Part shown: in pieces, positions 1 to 8,536 of the stretch | How the letters are laid out: every line of letters begins with the position of its first letter | How positions within the stretch are numbered: position 1 is the first letter of the stretch | Source of the DNA: Roseibium algicola | Lineage (GTDB): Bacteria > Pseudomonadota > Alphaproteobacteria > Rhizobiales > Stappiaceae | Direction of reading: 5' to 3' | NCBI RefSeq assembly: GCF_001999245.1 | Contig: NZ_CP019630.1 | Span: 2,596,501-2,660,500, forward strand | DNA: 64,000 bases | Notes under the pieces: generated by a model | Told to the model about the DNA's origin: nothing | Databases searched by the model: none | What the model saw: the letters and a program-made list of their open reading frames with translations, nothing else | Program-made: the position numbers and the translations under genes

Positions 1-205
1 AATCGCCAGCAACGCGACCGAAGCCTCGCGTAGCACGGTTGAAGTGACCACGAACATCGAGACCGTTGCAGCGGCTGCCGAAAACACCCGCGACACCGCG
101 GAAAAGGTCGACAGTTCAGCCCAGCAGCTGAAGGAAAACGCCTCGATGCTGCGCAATCAGGTCGGCACCTTCCTGCAGGAAGTGCGCAAGCGCTCCGTGG
201 CCTAA
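1..205 (+). CDS. Methyl-accepting chemotaxis protein, C-terminal end (partial)
   Basis: The frame is open from base 2 to a TAA at 203-205 and gives 67 residues of a Ser/Thr/Ala/Glu-rich heptad helix, followed by a short tail ending in RKRSVA. This is the usual look of the last coiled-coil helix of a chemoreceptor signalling domain, which carries methylation-type residues and binds CheA/CheW at its hairpin tip. The tip and all sensory domains lie left of the window, so ligand and membrane topology are unknown. A strong terminator follows directly. A histidine-kinase-linked coiled coil is the less likely alternative. Confidence 0.7.
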   Translation, partial: IASNATEASRSTVEVTTNIETVAAAAENTRDTAEKVDSSAQQLKENASMLRNQVGTFLQEVRKRSVA

Positions 206-224
206 GGTCCGGGCACCAGACTCA

Positions 225-261
225 AAAAAGCCCGCAGTCCGTCAATGGCTGCGGGCTTTTT
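225..261 (+). terminator. Rho-independent terminator after the chemoreceptor gene
   Basis: AAAAGCCCGCAG pairs with CTGCGGGCTTTT across an 11-base loop, and the right arm runs into a T tract. It lies 20 bases after the chemoreceptor stop. The A tract on the left means it may also end the converging tetR transcript. Confidence 0.85.
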
Positions 262-284
262 CGTGTCTGCTTCCACGTGGTATG

Positions 285-887
285 TCAGCCCGGCGGGGTC
301 GTCAGAAGGCCTTCTCCAAGAACCTTGAAAGCGTCGATCACCTTCTTCAGGTCCGCTTGCGGGTCATCGCTTGCCGCAATCCAGAGCGCTGCATTGAAGG
401 CAGCGCCGTTCAGAAGCCGCGCAGCGGCTTCCGCGTCAACGGGTTTTACCAGGCCTTCGGCGATCAGACGTTCAAGCGCATTGGTCGTTGTCTGCAGGCA
501 AACATTCTGGCTCGGCCACTGTGACGGATCGCCAAGTACGGATGGTCCGTCCAGCAGCACGATACGCTGCACTTCCGGTTTCAGAGCCATCTCGATATAG
601 GCGATGCCTTCTGCCATGAGCGACTCCCATTCGCTCCCGCCAAGCCGGCTGGCGGCTTCCTTGGCTTCGGCTGCAATTTCGCCATCGAGCTGATTGACCA
701 CCGCCTGCAGCAGGCCCTTCTTGTCTCCGAAATTGTGATAAAGCGCGCCGCGCGTCAGGCCGACAGAAGCGGTCAGTTCATCCATGGACGCAGCCGCGTA
801 GCCCTGTTCGGCAAAGGCTTTTCGCCCTGCCGCTATCAGCTTTGCCCGCGTTTCCTCCATCATTTCGGCTCGTTTTCCAGGCGCCAT
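285..887 (-). CDS. TetR/AcrR family transcriptional regulator
   Basis: This 200-residue protein has the TetR layout: an N-terminal helix-turn-helix at about residues 12-58 (SMDELTASVGLTRGALYHNF is the recognition region) and a C-terminal ligand-binding helical domain. I start it at the ATG at 887 because a GAGG lies 5 bases upstream. A start at 908 is open, but it would lie inside the first operator palindrome. The gene is divergent from the RidA-like gene at 1033, and the shared 145-base gap carries three palindromes. Autorepression and control of ridA/hydrolase are therefore likely (inference). The inducer is unknown. Confidence 0.9.
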   Translation of the reverse strand: MAPGKRAEMMEETRAKLIAAGRKAFAEQGYAAASMDELTASVGLTRGALYHNFGDKKGLLQAVVNQLDGEIAAEAKEAASRLGGSEWESLMAEGIAYIEMALKPEVQRIVLLDGPSVLGDPSQWPSQNVCLQTTTNALERLIAEGLVKPVDAEAAARLLNGAAFNAALWIAASDDPQADLKKVIDAFKVLGEGLLTTPPG

Positions 888-905
888 CCTTACCTCGCAA
901 ATTCG

Positions 906-969
906 CATACGCTGCGTATGCCAATTGACATACGGCGCGTATGTGAGTTATTCACATACGCAGCGTATC
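906..969. promoter_or_regulatory. Three tandem 15-bp palindromes, probable TetR operator
   Basis: CATACGCTGCGTATG (906-920), CATACGGCGCGTATG (929-943) and CATACGCAGCGTATC (955-969) are three near-identical palindromes built on CATACG-NNN-CGTATG. They start 23 and 26 bases apart. They fill the space between the tetR start and the divergent ridA-like start, which is the expected place for the regulator to repress both directions. Confidence 0.8.
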
Positions 970-1032
970 TCAATAAGCGCTCCCCGTTAAGCCCGGTTTC
1001 ACACCGAAGCTCCAACCCTGAAAGGACTGAAC

Positions 1033-1431
1033 ATGACCAAGAGCCAATCCGTTTTCCCGGAGGGCCGTCACGCCCTTTATGACACGCATAAATATTCGGC
1101 TGCTCTTCGCTCCGGCGACCTTCTTTTTGTATCCGGTCAGGTCGGCAGCCGCGCAGATGGCACGCCTGAACCAAACTACGAAGATCAGGTGCGCCTGGCC
1201 TTTGAAAACCTGCAAGCCGTACTCAAAGCGGCCGGCTGCGGACTGGACGATATCGTCGACGTCACGACCTTCCACACGGACCCGGAAAACCAGTTCGAGA
1301 GCCTGATGAAGGTGAAGGACGAGGTTTTCGAAGAAGCGCCTTATCCGAACTGGACGGCTGTCGGCGTCAACTGGCTGGCCGGTTTCGATTTTGAAATCAA
1401 GGTCATCGCACGAATTCCCGACGACGCCTGA
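1033..1431 (+). CDS. RidA/YjgF/YER057c/UK114 family protein
   Basis: The 132-residue product is the standard size for this trimeric cytosolic family, and it carries the core LFVSGQVG, AGCGLDDIVDVTTFHTD and C-terminal beta-strand segments. A good AAAGGA lies 6 bases before the ATG. Classical RidA deaminates 2-aminoacrylate-type enamines using an Arg in PxR[ST]. Here that segment reads PNWTAVGV near residues 109-116, with Trp at the Arg position, so imine deaminase activity is doubtful and this is better called a Rid paralogue of unknown substrate. It is divergent from tetR and co-directional with the hydrolase downstream. Confidence 0.88.
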   Translation: MTKSQSVFPEGRHALYDTHKYSAALRSGDLLFVSGQVGSRADGTPEPNYEDQVRLAFENLQAVLKAAGCGLDDIVDVTTFHTDPENQFESLMKVKDEVFEEAPYPNWTAVGVNWLAGFDFEIKVIARIPDDA

Positions 1432-1446
1432 CACCTTTTCGGCAGA

Positions 1447-1480
1447 CCTGCCTTCCGGTTTCATCGAGCCTGAAGGCAGG
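1447..1480 (+). terminator. Stem-loop after the RidA-like gene
   Basis: CCTGCCTTC (1447-1455) pairs with GAAGGCAGG (1472-1480) over a 16-base loop. No T tract follows, so it may be a weak or Rho-assisted terminator or only an mRNA 3' hairpin. Confidence 0.35.
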
Positions 1481-1610
1481 CCGGACCGAAACCAACCGTT
1501 CAACCGTTGCAAGCAGCGACGTGGCACACCACGTGCGGATGGCGCTGGGAGACGGGCACTGACCTTCTCCAGCGCATGTCTGCCGATGCATGTTCAATGG
1601 AGACCAGGTT

Positions 1611-2435
1611 ATGAACGACACCACGAATTGGCACCTTTCCGAAGAAATCCGGACATCTGCCGGTGTCGTGATGGCAGGCCGGGCAGGTGAAGGGCCGTCG
1701 CTGGTGCTCGCACACGGCTGGCCGTGGTCGTCCTGGTCCTGGCATCGGCTCATTCCGGAGCTCTCCAGGAAGTTCCGCGTCCACTGGTACGACATGCCGG
1801 GATACGGCCGGTCGGCAAAGTCACCTGAGCAACGCACATCCCTCGACATTCAGGGGAAGATCTTTGCCGAAATGCTCGATCATTGGCAACTCGAACGGCC
1901 CTCGGTCGTGGCCCATGACTTTGGCGGGGCAACAACGTTGCGGGCGCATCTTCTGCACGGCTGTGATTTCGGGAAATACGTCTTGATGAACGTCGTTGCC
2001 CTCAGCCCCTGGGGGTCGGAGTTCTTCGATCATGTCGGCCGCCATGTGGAAGCCTTTGTCGGGCTCCCGCCGCATATCCACCGCGCGGTTGTCGATGCCT
2101 ATATCGGCGGCGCCCTTGTCAACGAAATCGGGGCCGAGGCCCGCGCGGCACTGGCTGGCCCCTGGCTGACCGAAGAAGGCCACGGCAGCTTCTATCGCCA
2201 GTTCGCCCAGGCAGACGAAGCCTATACCAACGAGATCGAACCGCTTTACGGCGACATTCGGTGCCCGGTGAAGATCCTTTGGGGAGAGGACGATCCGTGG
2301 ATCCCGATCGACCGGGGCCGGGCTCTGCACGAAGCCATTCCGCAGTCGACATTCGAAGCGCTGCCGAACGCCGGCCACCTGCCGCAACTCGAGGTGCCGG
2401 ATCTTGTTCTGGCCAAGCTGGGCACCTTCCTCTAA
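1611..2435 (+). CDS. Alpha/beta hydrolase, Asp-nucleophile class (epoxide hydrolase/dehalogenase-like)
   Basis: The 274-residue protein has an HGWPW oxyanion-hole motif at about 35-39, a nucleophile elbow AHDFGG with Asp103, an acid in WGEDDP (Asp227/228) and a catalytic His256 in NAGHLPQ. An Asp nucleophile, not a Ser, points to the epoxide hydrolase/haloacid or haloalkane dehalogenase branch of the fold. The substrate cannot be read. I chose the ATG at 1611 because GGAG sits 8 bases upstream; an ATG at 1590 has no such site. It follows the RidA-like gene and may share its TetR control. Confidence 0.85.
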   Translation: MNDTTNWHLSEEIRTSAGVVMAGRAGEGPSLVLAHGWPWSSWSWHRLIPELSRKFRVHWYDMPGYGRSAKSPEQRTSLDIQGKIFAEMLDHWQLERPSVVAHDFGGATTLRAHLLHGCDFGKYVLMNVVALSPWGSEFFDHVGRHVEAFVGLPPHIHRAVVDAYIGGALVNEIGAEARAALAGPWLTEEGHGSFYRQFAQADEAYTNEIEPLYGDIRCPVKILWGEDDPWIPIDRGRALHEAIPQSTFEALPNAGHLPQLEVPDLVLAKLGTFL

Positions 2436-2456
2436 GGGACAGGTGTCAGCTGCAGT

Positions 2457-3422
2457 TCAGATCTTGCGCAGGGCGACCTTGGCAATCTTGTGACTGGAAT
2501 CCTTGGTCAGGATCAGGTCGGCGCGGGGCCGCGTCGGCAGGATGTTTTCGCGCAGGTTGACCAGGTTGATGTCGTTCCAGATGCGATTGGCGGTCGTGAC
2601 GGCTTCCTGATCGGTAATCCGCGAATACTTATGGAAATAGGATCCCGGATCGCGGAAGGCCGTCTCGCGCAGGCGCATGAAGCGGTCGACATACCAGTTC
2701 AGCAGCAGGGTTTCATCGGCATCGATATAGACCGAGAAGTCGAAGAAATCCGAAACGAACGGCACAGCGCGCCCGTCCTTGGGCAATTCGCGCGTCTGCA
2801 GCACGTTGAGGCCTTCGACAATCAGAATATCGGGGCGGTCGACCGTCACCGTGTGGCCGGGCATGACATCGTAGTAGAAGTGCGAATAGACCGGTGCCCG
2901 GACGAACCGCTTGCCTGCCTTGATGTCGGACAGGAATTTAAGCAGACGTGGCCTGTCGAAACTTTCCGGAAAGCCCTTCTTGGACATCAGCCCTTCGGCT
3001 TCCAGCACCGCGTTTGGATACAGGAACCCGTCGGTGGTGATCAGGTCGACCTTGGGACTGGCCGGCCAGCGGGCCAGAAGCTCACGCAGGACGCGCGAGG
3101 TGGTCGACTTGCCGACAGACACCGACCCGGCAACACCGATGATGAACGGCGTCTTGCCGTCGCGGGTGCCGAGGAAGTTCTGCGTTGCCTGAAAGATGCT
3201 GATGGTTGCTTCGGCATAGAAGGCAAGCAGACGGGAGAGCGGCAGGTAGATTGTCTCGACCTGCTCGATCGAGACCGGCGCATTGAGGCCCTGCAACTGG
3301 GCCACCTCGTGCGCATCCAGCGTCATGGGCGTGTCCGCACGCAGTCTTGCCCACTCGCGCTCGGTGAACACCTGGTAGGGGGACAGATCCATGTCCAGGG
3401 CCGTGGCGACTTTCTGATCCAT
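2457..3422 (-). CDS. coaA: Type I pantothenate kinase
   Basis: The 321-residue cytosolic enzyme phosphorylates pantothenate with ATP, the first and CoA-inhibited step of coenzyme A synthesis. The P-loop [12 protein letters not shown] is at residues 96-107, and the family motifs [11 protein letters not shown] near the N terminus, TTDGFLYPN and the YDVMPG segment are all present. Length matches bacterial CoaA (about 315-330). It is the last gene of the his cluster, 63 bases after hisE, an arrangement known in rhizobia. It converges with the hydrolase across only 21 bases. Confidence 0.97.
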   Translation of the reverse strand: MDQKVATALDMDLSPYQVFTEREWARLRADTPMTLDAHEVAQLQGLNAPVSIEQVETIYLPLSRLLAFYAEATISIFQATQNFLGTRDGKTPFIIGVAGSVSVGKSTTSRVLRELLARWPASPKVDLITTDGFLYPNAVLEAEGLMSKKGFPESFDRPRLLKFLSDIKAGKRFVRAPVYSHFYYDVMPGHTVTVDRPDILIVEGLNVLQTRELPKDGRAVPFVSDFFDFSVYIDADETLLLNWYVDRFMRLRETAFRDPGSYFHKYSRITDQEAVTTANRIWNDINLVNLRENILPTRPRADLILTKDSSHKIAKVALRKI

Positions 3423-3485
3423 TACTTCGCAGTTCCTGCTGCGCGGCTGAACGCCGGATCCGGTACAGAGCCTGCAGGCCCTGGA

Positions 3486-3809
3486 TTATTCCTGAGGCCG
3501 GGACGCCTTTTCTTCCAGTCCGGTCTGTCCCGTACGGCTCGCAAGCTCCTTCATAACATCCCCGAGGGGGACATTGGAGACATTGAGAACCACCAACAAG
3601 TGATAAAGCACATCGGCGGCCTCGGCCGTCAATTCCTGCCGGTCCTTCTGAACGGCGGCAATCGCCGCCTCAACCGCTTCTTCCCCCAGCTTCTGGGCGC
3701 ATTTGGCAACGCCCTTGTTGACGAGCTTGCGCGTATAGGACTTGTCGTCCGCGCTATTCGCACGTGCAGCAATAATGGCGTCCAGATCTTCCAAAGTGAA
3801 GTCGGTCAT
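3486..3809 (-). CDS. hisE: Phosphoribosyl-ATP pyrophosphatase
   Basis: The 107-residue protein hydrolyses PR-ATP to PR-AMP, step 2 of histidine synthesis. It shows the all-alpha MazG-like NTP pyrophosphatase signature: [13 protein letters not shown] followed by [17 protein letters not shown], whose acidic residues bind Mg. It is a stand-alone HisE, not fused to HisI. It lies 24 bases after hisF in the his operon. Confidence 0.97.
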   Translation of the reverse strand: MTDFTLEDLDAIIAARANSADDKSYTRKLVNKGVAKCAQKLGEEAVEAAIAAVQKDRQELTAEAADVLYHLLVVLNVSNVPLGDVMKELASRTGQTGLEEKASRPQE

Positions 3810-3833
3810 TCGGCTAGTTCCCTTGAGGCCGTT

Positions 3834-4613
3834 TCAGGCGTCGAGGCGCATCGGTACGCCGGCGTCGTTCATGTAGTGCTTGGCTTCCTGAATGGTGTAT
3901 TCGCCAAAGTGGAAGATCGAGGCGGCCAGCACCGCAGTGGCATGGCCATCACGGATGCCTTCCACCATGTGGTCCAGGTTGCCGACACCGCCCGAGGCGA
4001 TCACCGGCACCGGCACCGCATCGGCAATCGCCCGGGTGAAGGCGATATTGTAGCCGGACTTGGTGCCATCCCGGTCCATGGACGTGACCAGCAGTTCACC
4101 GGCGCCCAGTTCGACAACCTTCCTGGCGAACTCAACAGCATCGATGCCGGTGGCATTGCGGCCGCCATGGGTGAAGATCTCGAATTTTTCCGGTTCGCCC
4201 GGAGCGTTGACCTGCTTGGCATCGATGGAAACGACGATGCATTGCGCGCCGAATTTTTCCGCTGCTTCGCGCACGAAATCCGGATTGGTAACGGCCGCCG
4301 TGTTGATCGACACCTTGTCGGCTCCGGCAATCAGCAGCTTGCGGATGTCTTCCACCGTGCGCACGCCGCCACCGACGGTAACCGGCATGAAACAGGCCTC
4401 GGCCGTGCGCCGGACAACGTCGTAGATCGTGTCCCGGCCCTCGTGGCTGGCCGTGATGTCCAGAAAGCACAGTTCGTCCGCACCGGCCGCGTCATAGGCC
4501 TTGGCAGCTTCCACCGGGTCACCGGCATCGACCAGATCAACGAAGTTGACGCCCTTGACGACACGGCCGTCCTTGACGTCGAGACAGGGAATGACACGGG
4601 CTTTCAAGGTCAT
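3834..4613 (-). CDS. hisF: Imidazole glycerol phosphate synthase, cyclase subunit
   Basis: The 259-residue (beta/alpha)8 barrel uses ammonia delivered by HisH to convert PRFAR to IGP and AICAR. The catalytic Asp in CLDVKDG (residue 12) and the second acid in VVSIDAKQV are present, as are the two phosphate-binding halves (GGGVRTVED and [10 protein letters not shown]). Length is canonical (about 255). The start overlaps the hisA stop by 4 bases (ATGA), so translation is probably coupled. Confidence 0.98.
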   Translation of the reverse strand: MTLKARVIPCLDVKDGRVVKGVNFVDLVDAGDPVEAAKAYDAAGADELCFLDITASHEGRDTIYDVVRRTAEACFMPVTVGGGVRTVEDIRKLLIAGADKVSINTAAVTNPDFVREAAEKFGAQCIVVSIDAKQVNAPGEPEKFEIFTHGGRNATGIDAVEFARKVVELGAGELLVTSMDRDGTKSGYNIAFTRAIADAVPVPVIASGGVGNLDHMVEGIRDGHATAVLAASIFHFGEYTIQEAKHYMNDAGVPMRLDA

Positions 4614-5353
4614 GATGCTTTGCTCCGCGCGGCCTGGATCAGATCCATGGCTTCTTTGGGATCGAGACGGCCATCATAAAGCGCCCGTCCGGAGATCGCG
4701 CCTTCCAGGATAGCGCAGTCGGGCTCCAGCAGACGGTGGATATCGTCAATCGACGCAAGGCCGCCAGAAGCGATGACCGGAATGGAGACCGCCCTGGCAA
4801 GTTCCAGAGTCGAGGGAATGTTAAGGCCCTTCAGGACGCCATCCCGGTCGATATCGGTGTAGATGATCGCCGCAACGCCTGCGTCCTCGAACTGTCTGGC
4901 CAGGTCGACAGCAGTCAGTTCGGACGTTTCCGCCCAGCCCTCGACAGCGACATAGCCGCCCTTGGCGTCGATGCCGACGGCAATTTTGCCCGGGAACTTG
5001 CGGCAGGCTTCCTTCACCAGCTCGGGATCGCGCACGGCAATCGTGCCAAGAATGACGCGGCTGATGCCCTTGTCCAGCCAGGTTTCGATATGATCCAGCG
5101 TCCTGATCCCACCACCCAGCTGCACCGGGTTCTTGGTTGCCCCCAGAATGGCATCGACAGCCGCGCCGTTGACGCTCTCGCCGGCAAAGGCGCCGTTGAG
5201 ATCGACCACATGGAGCCATTCAAAGCCCTGGTCCTCGAACGCCCGGGCTTGCGCGCCCGGGTTGTCGTTGAACACGGTTGCCTGGTCCATGTCGCCCAGT
5301 TTCAGGCGAACGCACTGGCCATCCTTCAGATCGATGGCGGGAAAGAGGATCAT
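4610..5353 (-). CDS. hisA: Phosphoribosylformimino-5-aminoimidazole carboxamide ribotide isomerase
   Basis: The 247-residue (beta/alpha)8 barrel performs the Amadori rearrangement of ProFAR to PRFAR. The catalytic Asp8 is in FPAIDLKDG and Asp129 in AVGIDAKGG. The phosphate-binding repeats LGGGIRTLD and [10 protein letters not shown] are intact. It sits between a DUF1330 gene and hisF, six bases after the former and overlapping the latter by four. Confidence 0.98.
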   Translation of the reverse strand: MILFPAIDLKDGQCVRLKLGDMDQATVFNDNPGAQARAFEDQGFEWLHVVDLNGAFAGESVNGAAVDAILGATKNPVQLGGGIRTLDHIETWLDKGISRVILGTIAVRDPELVKEACRKFPGKIAVGIDAKGGYVAVEGWAETSELTAVDLARQFEDAGVAAIIYTDIDRDGVLKGLNIPSTLELARAVSIPVIASGGLASIDDIHRLLEPDCAILEGAISGRALYDGRLDPKEAMDLIQAARSKAS

Positions 5354-5359
5354 GTCGTT

Positions 5360-5647
5360 TTAAATTCCTTCAACGATGACGATTTCGCCATCGGCTACTT
5401 TCTGGCGGATTTTCACCGCTTCCTGATATTCCGGCGAATTATAGCAATCCACCGCGTGCTGGAAGCTCGGAAATTCGATGATGACGTTGCGCGCCCGGCC
5501 CGGGCCTTCAATGGCATCGGTCTTGCCGCCGCGGGCAAGGAAATTGGCGCCGAACCGCTCGAAGGCGGGCTTTGCCGTTTCCACGTATGCCGGATATCCG
5601 TCGGCGTCATGCACGTCGACACGGGCGATCCAGTAACCTTTGCTCAT
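5360..5647 (-). CDS. DUF1330 family protein within the his operon
   Basis: The 95-residue protein starts MSKGYWIARVDVHDADGYPAY and ends in the EYQEAVKIRQKVADGEIVIVEG segment typical of the DUF1330 ferredoxin-like (dimeric alpha+beta barrel) family. No function is established for the family and no catalytic residue can be named. It lies 6 bases before hisA and 24 bases after hisH on the same strand, so it is certainly co-transcribed with histidine genes. A role next to the HisH-HisF-HisA steps is only guilt by association. Confidence 0.9.
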   Translation of the reverse strand: MSKGYWIARVDVHDADGYPAYVETAKPAFERFGANFLARGGKTDAIEGPGRARNVIIEFPSFQHAVDCYNSPEYQEAVKIRQKVADGEIVIVEGI

Positions 5648-5671
5648 GTTGGCCTCCCAGGCGCTTTTAGA

Positions 5672-6325
5672 TTAAGGGGTCCAGTCCAGGAAATTGGCGA
5701 TCAGCTCCAGACCGAGCCGCTGGCTTTTTTCCGGGTGGAACTGGGTGCCGATCATGTTGTCCTTCGCCACCATGGCGGTGAAGGTGCCGGCATAGTCGAA
5801 CGTTGCCAGGCGGTCTTCCGCCCTGGCGCAGGCAAAGTGGAACGAGTGCACGAAATAGGCGTGCAGGCCATCCGGTCCCGTTTCCAGCCCCTTGAAAACC
5901 GGGTGGCTTTCCGGGCGGACCTCAATGGTGTTCCAGCCCATGTGGGGGATTTTCAGCGTCTTGTCTGCCGGTTCCATGGCTGTAACGTCGCCTTCGACCC
6001 AGCCAAGGCCTTCCACGGTCTCGAATTCCAGGCCGCGGCTTGCCATCAGCTGCATGCCGACGCAGATACCGAAGAACGGCTTGCCGTCCTTGCGCACGAC
6101 CTGTTCCAGCGCCTCGGGCATGCCTTCGACAGCCCACAGGCCGCGCTTGCAGTCGGCAAAGGCGCCGACACCCGGCAGCACGACACGGTCGGCCTTCAGT
6201 ACCCTTTCGGGGTCGGACGTCACGATAACGTCGGGCGTGTGGGCGTGGGCGCGGGCCGCGCGCTCAAACGCCTTTTCGGCCGAGCGCAGGTTGCCCGAGC
6301 CGTAGTCGATAATCGCAATTGTCAT
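5672..6325 (-). CDS. hisH: Imidazole glycerol phosphate synthase, glutamine amidotransferase subunit
   Basis: The 217-residue class I glutamine amidotransferase feeds ammonia to HisF. The triad is visible: Cys88 in GICVGMQL, and His197 and Glu199 in [10 protein letters not shown] near the C terminus. The oxyanion segment PGVGAF is at about 51-56. The start overlaps the preceding DUF2628 gene by 4 bases. Length is canonical (200-220). Confidence 0.98.
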   Translation of the reverse strand: MTIAIIDYGSGNLRSAEKAFERAARAHAHTPDVIVTSDPERVLKADRVVLPGVGAFADCKRGLWAVEGMPEALEQVVRKDGKPFFGICVGMQLMASRGLEFETVEGLGWVEGDVTAMEPADKTLKIPHMGWNTIEVRPESHPVFKGLETGPDGLHAYFVHSFHFACARAEDRLATFDYAGTFTAMVAKDNMIGTQFHPEKSQRLGLELIANFLDWTP

Positions 6326-6825
6326 TGACGGGTCTCCGGACCGAGAGTCAGGCCCACCACCTGCTCGCTACCGATCCTCGGGATGATCGGTTGGGAGGCG
6401 GGGCGCTGTTGCCGGTCGATTTGAGGTCTGGGCGGCGACACTCGGTCAGCCGCCTTGTGGAGAAATCGGAATTCGGCTTCGCTCTTGTTGTGCGCGTCGA
6501 CGATGCCGACAACGCGCCAACCCTTGCGCTCCAGCGACCAGCGGCGCAGCGCCTGGGCCTCAAGGCCGAACAGGATGGAGGTGAAGAGGGCAACGACGGC
6601 CATGGCTTCCTGACTGACGGACAGCGCCAGCAACTCGATCACCAGCGTCGCGGCGAGATAGCCAAGCAGCACCAGCCACATGCGGTTGACCAGCAGCCAG
6701 ATGACGGCAAACAGGAACGCAAGTGTCGAGAAGCCGTCCGGAACGAAGGCGAGCCTGTCGGTCTGGCGAGGATCGCCAGCCACGTCTTCGAATTCTGGCG
6801 GAGCCATCACAACATATGTGCTCAT
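6322..6825 (-). CDS. DUF2628-like small membrane protein of the his operon
   Basis: The 167-residue product has a short soluble head, about three hydrophobic segments between residues 30 and 90 (for example [20 protein letters not shown] and [14 protein letters not shown]), the motif [24 protein letters not shown] after the membrane part, and a Pro/Arg/Gln-rich cytosolic-type tail. This matches DUF2628 proteins found between hisB and hisH in rhizobia. Its biochemical role is unknown. It overlaps hisH by 4 bases and follows hisB by 15. Confidence 0.8.
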   Translation of the reverse strand: MSTYVVMAPPEFEDVAGDPRQTDRLAFVPDGFSTLAFLFAVIWLLVNRMWLVLLGYLAATLVIELLALSVSQEAMAVVALFTSILFGLEAQALRRWSLERKGWRVVGIVDAHNKSEAEFRFLHKAADRVSPPRPQIDRQQRPASQPIIPRIGSEQVVGLTLGPETRQ

Positions 6826-6840
6826 GCGCCGTTTCCTGCC

Positions 6841-7434
6841 CTAGCTGCCGAGCTGGCCCTTGGTGGTCGGAATGCGGTCTGCCTGCCGCGGATCGATCTC
6901 CACCGCCTTGCGCAAGGAGCGCGCAACCGCCTTGAAGCAGGTTTCAGCGATGTGATGGCAATTGGAGCCATAAAGGTTGGCAATATGAAGGGTAATCCCG
7001 GAATTCATCGCAAATGCCCGGAAAAACTCCTCGAACAGCTCCGTGTCGAATTCACCGATCTTGTCCCGGTCGAAGGTGACGTCCCAGACCAGGAAGGGAC
7101 GGCCGGACACATCCAGCGCGCAGCGGGTCAGTGCTTCATCCATGGCAAGATGGGTATCGGCGTAACGGGTGATGCCCGCCATGTCGCCCAGCGCTTCGGA
7201 AATTGCCTGGCCCAGCGCTATGCCGGTATCCTCGACCGTGTGGTGAAAGTCGATATGAGTGTCGCCATCGGCACGGGCCTTGATGTCGATCAGCGAATGT
7301 CGCGACAATTGCTCCAGCATATGGTCGAAGAACCCGACGCCGGTCTGGACGTCGTATGCGCCCGTGCCGTCCAGGTTGATCTCGACCGCGATGCGGGTTT
7401 CCTTGGTGTCGCGCGATACACTCGCTGTGCGCAT
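6841..7434 (-). CDS. hisB: Imidazoleglycerol-phosphate dehydratase
   Basis: The 197-residue Mn-dependent dehydratase converts IGP to imidazole acetol phosphate. Both duplicated metal-binding motifs are clear: [13 protein letters not shown] with [12 protein letters not shown] in the first half, and [11 protein letters not shown] with [14 protein letters not shown] in the second. It is the monofunctional form, without the phosphatase domain of enteric HisB. It is the first gene of the operon; 178 bases separate it from the divergent SDR gene, so the operon promoter should lie there. Confidence 0.98.
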   Translation of the reverse strand: MRTASVSRDTKETRIAVEINLDGTGAYDVQTGVGFFDHMLEQLSRHSLIDIKARADGDTHIDFHHTVEDTGIALGQAISEALGDMAGITRYADTHLAMDEALTRCALDVSGRPFLVWDVTFDRDKIGEFDTELFEEFFRAFAMNSGITLHIANLYGSNCHHIAETCFKAVARSLRKAVEIDPRQADRIPTTKGQLGS

Positions 7435-7612
7435 GTGCTGATGCCCCGTGGGTAATGGGAAAGAAGAACCGCGGTGTTGTAGCAGCCTGAACCGTCTAAG
7501 AAAATAGCGGTTTCATAGTGAAAGGGTTCTGTGGCCGGTCTATCTTGCAGACAGGCAAATCGGCATTCGTCTGCCGCCGCGTTCCTGAAATCCATTTTGG
7601 GGGAAATCCATC

Positions 7613-8461
7613 ATGTACAAAAAAGCCATTTCAGAAGGCGGGATTGCCGTCGTTACCGGTGCTGCCAGCGGCGTCGGACTGGCCGCAGCCACCCGCTTCG
7701 CCCAGGCAGGACTGGGCGTCATTCTTGCCGATCTGCCCGGTCCGGCACTTGAAGAGGCAACGGAAAAGGTGCGTGCCGCCGGTACGGTCGGTGTCGATAT
7801 TTTCGCGGTTCCGACCGATGTCGGTGACATGGCGCAGGTCGAAGCCCTGGCCGAGAAGGCTTTTCAGACCGGGCCCGTCGCGGTCCTGATGAACAACGCC
7901 GGTATCAGCCTGCCGACCTCTGCCTGGGAGGGGTTCGACAACTGGGTCCGCCTGATGGACATCAATTTCTACGGCGTCCTGCGCGGTGTCCATGCCTTCA
8001 CGCCGCACCTGATCGAGGCTGCCCGCCCGGCGGTCATCGTCAACACCGGATCGAAGCAGGGCATCACGACACCTCCGGGAAACCCTGGCTACAACACCAC
8101 CAAGGCAGCCGTGAAAGTGCTCAGCGAACAGCTTGCCCATGAACTGCGGCAGGCCGGAGCGCCCATTTCCGTGCATCTGTTCGTTCCGGGGTTCACCTAC
8201 ACGGGCATGACCGCAAGCCATTTTCCGGAGAAGCCGGCCTCGGCCTGGACCAGCGAGCAGACCGTCGATCACTTCATCGAGCGGATGTCAGCGGGCGATT
8301 TCTACATCCTGTGCCCGGACAATGATGTCGACAGCACCAGGGACAATCGCCGGGCAGAATGGGCCATCGGCGATATCATTGAAAACCGGCCGCCGCTGTC
8401 GCGCTGGCATGACGACTACAAGGATGCCTTTGCGGAATTCGAGCGAACAGGCAAGGCGTAG
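7613..8461 (+). CDS. Short-chain dehydrogenase/reductase (SDR)
   Basis: The 282-residue classical SDR has the Rossmann dinucleotide motif TGAASGVG at 15-22, NNAG at 94-97, catalytic Ser147 (VNTGSKQG) and Tyr160-xxx-Lys164 (YNTTKAA). The residue after beta-2 is Asp40 (ILADLPG), which favours NAD(H) over NADP(H). The C-terminal extension (about residues 225-282) probably shapes the substrate pocket. The substrate is not identifiable. GGGGGAAA lies about 10 bases before the ATG. It is divergent from hisB and upstream of pyrF. Confidence 0.93.
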   Translation: MYKKAISEGGIAVVTGAASGVGLAAATRFAQAGLGVILADLPGPALEEATEKVRAAGTVGVDIFAVPTDVGDMAQVEALAEKAFQTGPVAVLMNNAGISLPTSAWEGFDNWVRLMDINFYGVLRGVHAFTPHLIEAARPAVIVNTGSKQGITTPPGNPGYNTTKAAVKVLSEQLAHELRQAGAPISVHLFVPGFTYTGMTASHFPEKPASAWTSEQTVDHFIERMSAGDFYILCPDNDVDSTRDNRRAEWAIGDIIENRPPLSRWHDDYKDAFAEFERTGKA

Positions 8462-8536
8462 TTCTGGGTAGTTCTGGCGCTGGGCGATCCTTGGTGCTAT
8501 GCACTGGCACCTGCCCCAAAATCCGAGGATCTGCCC

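Noticed and set aside
2490..4679. A 729-codon open frame on the plus strand across coaA-hisE-hisF
   Set aside because: It is antisense to three complete, motif-bearing genes; high GC at codon position 3 keeps the opposite strand free of stops.
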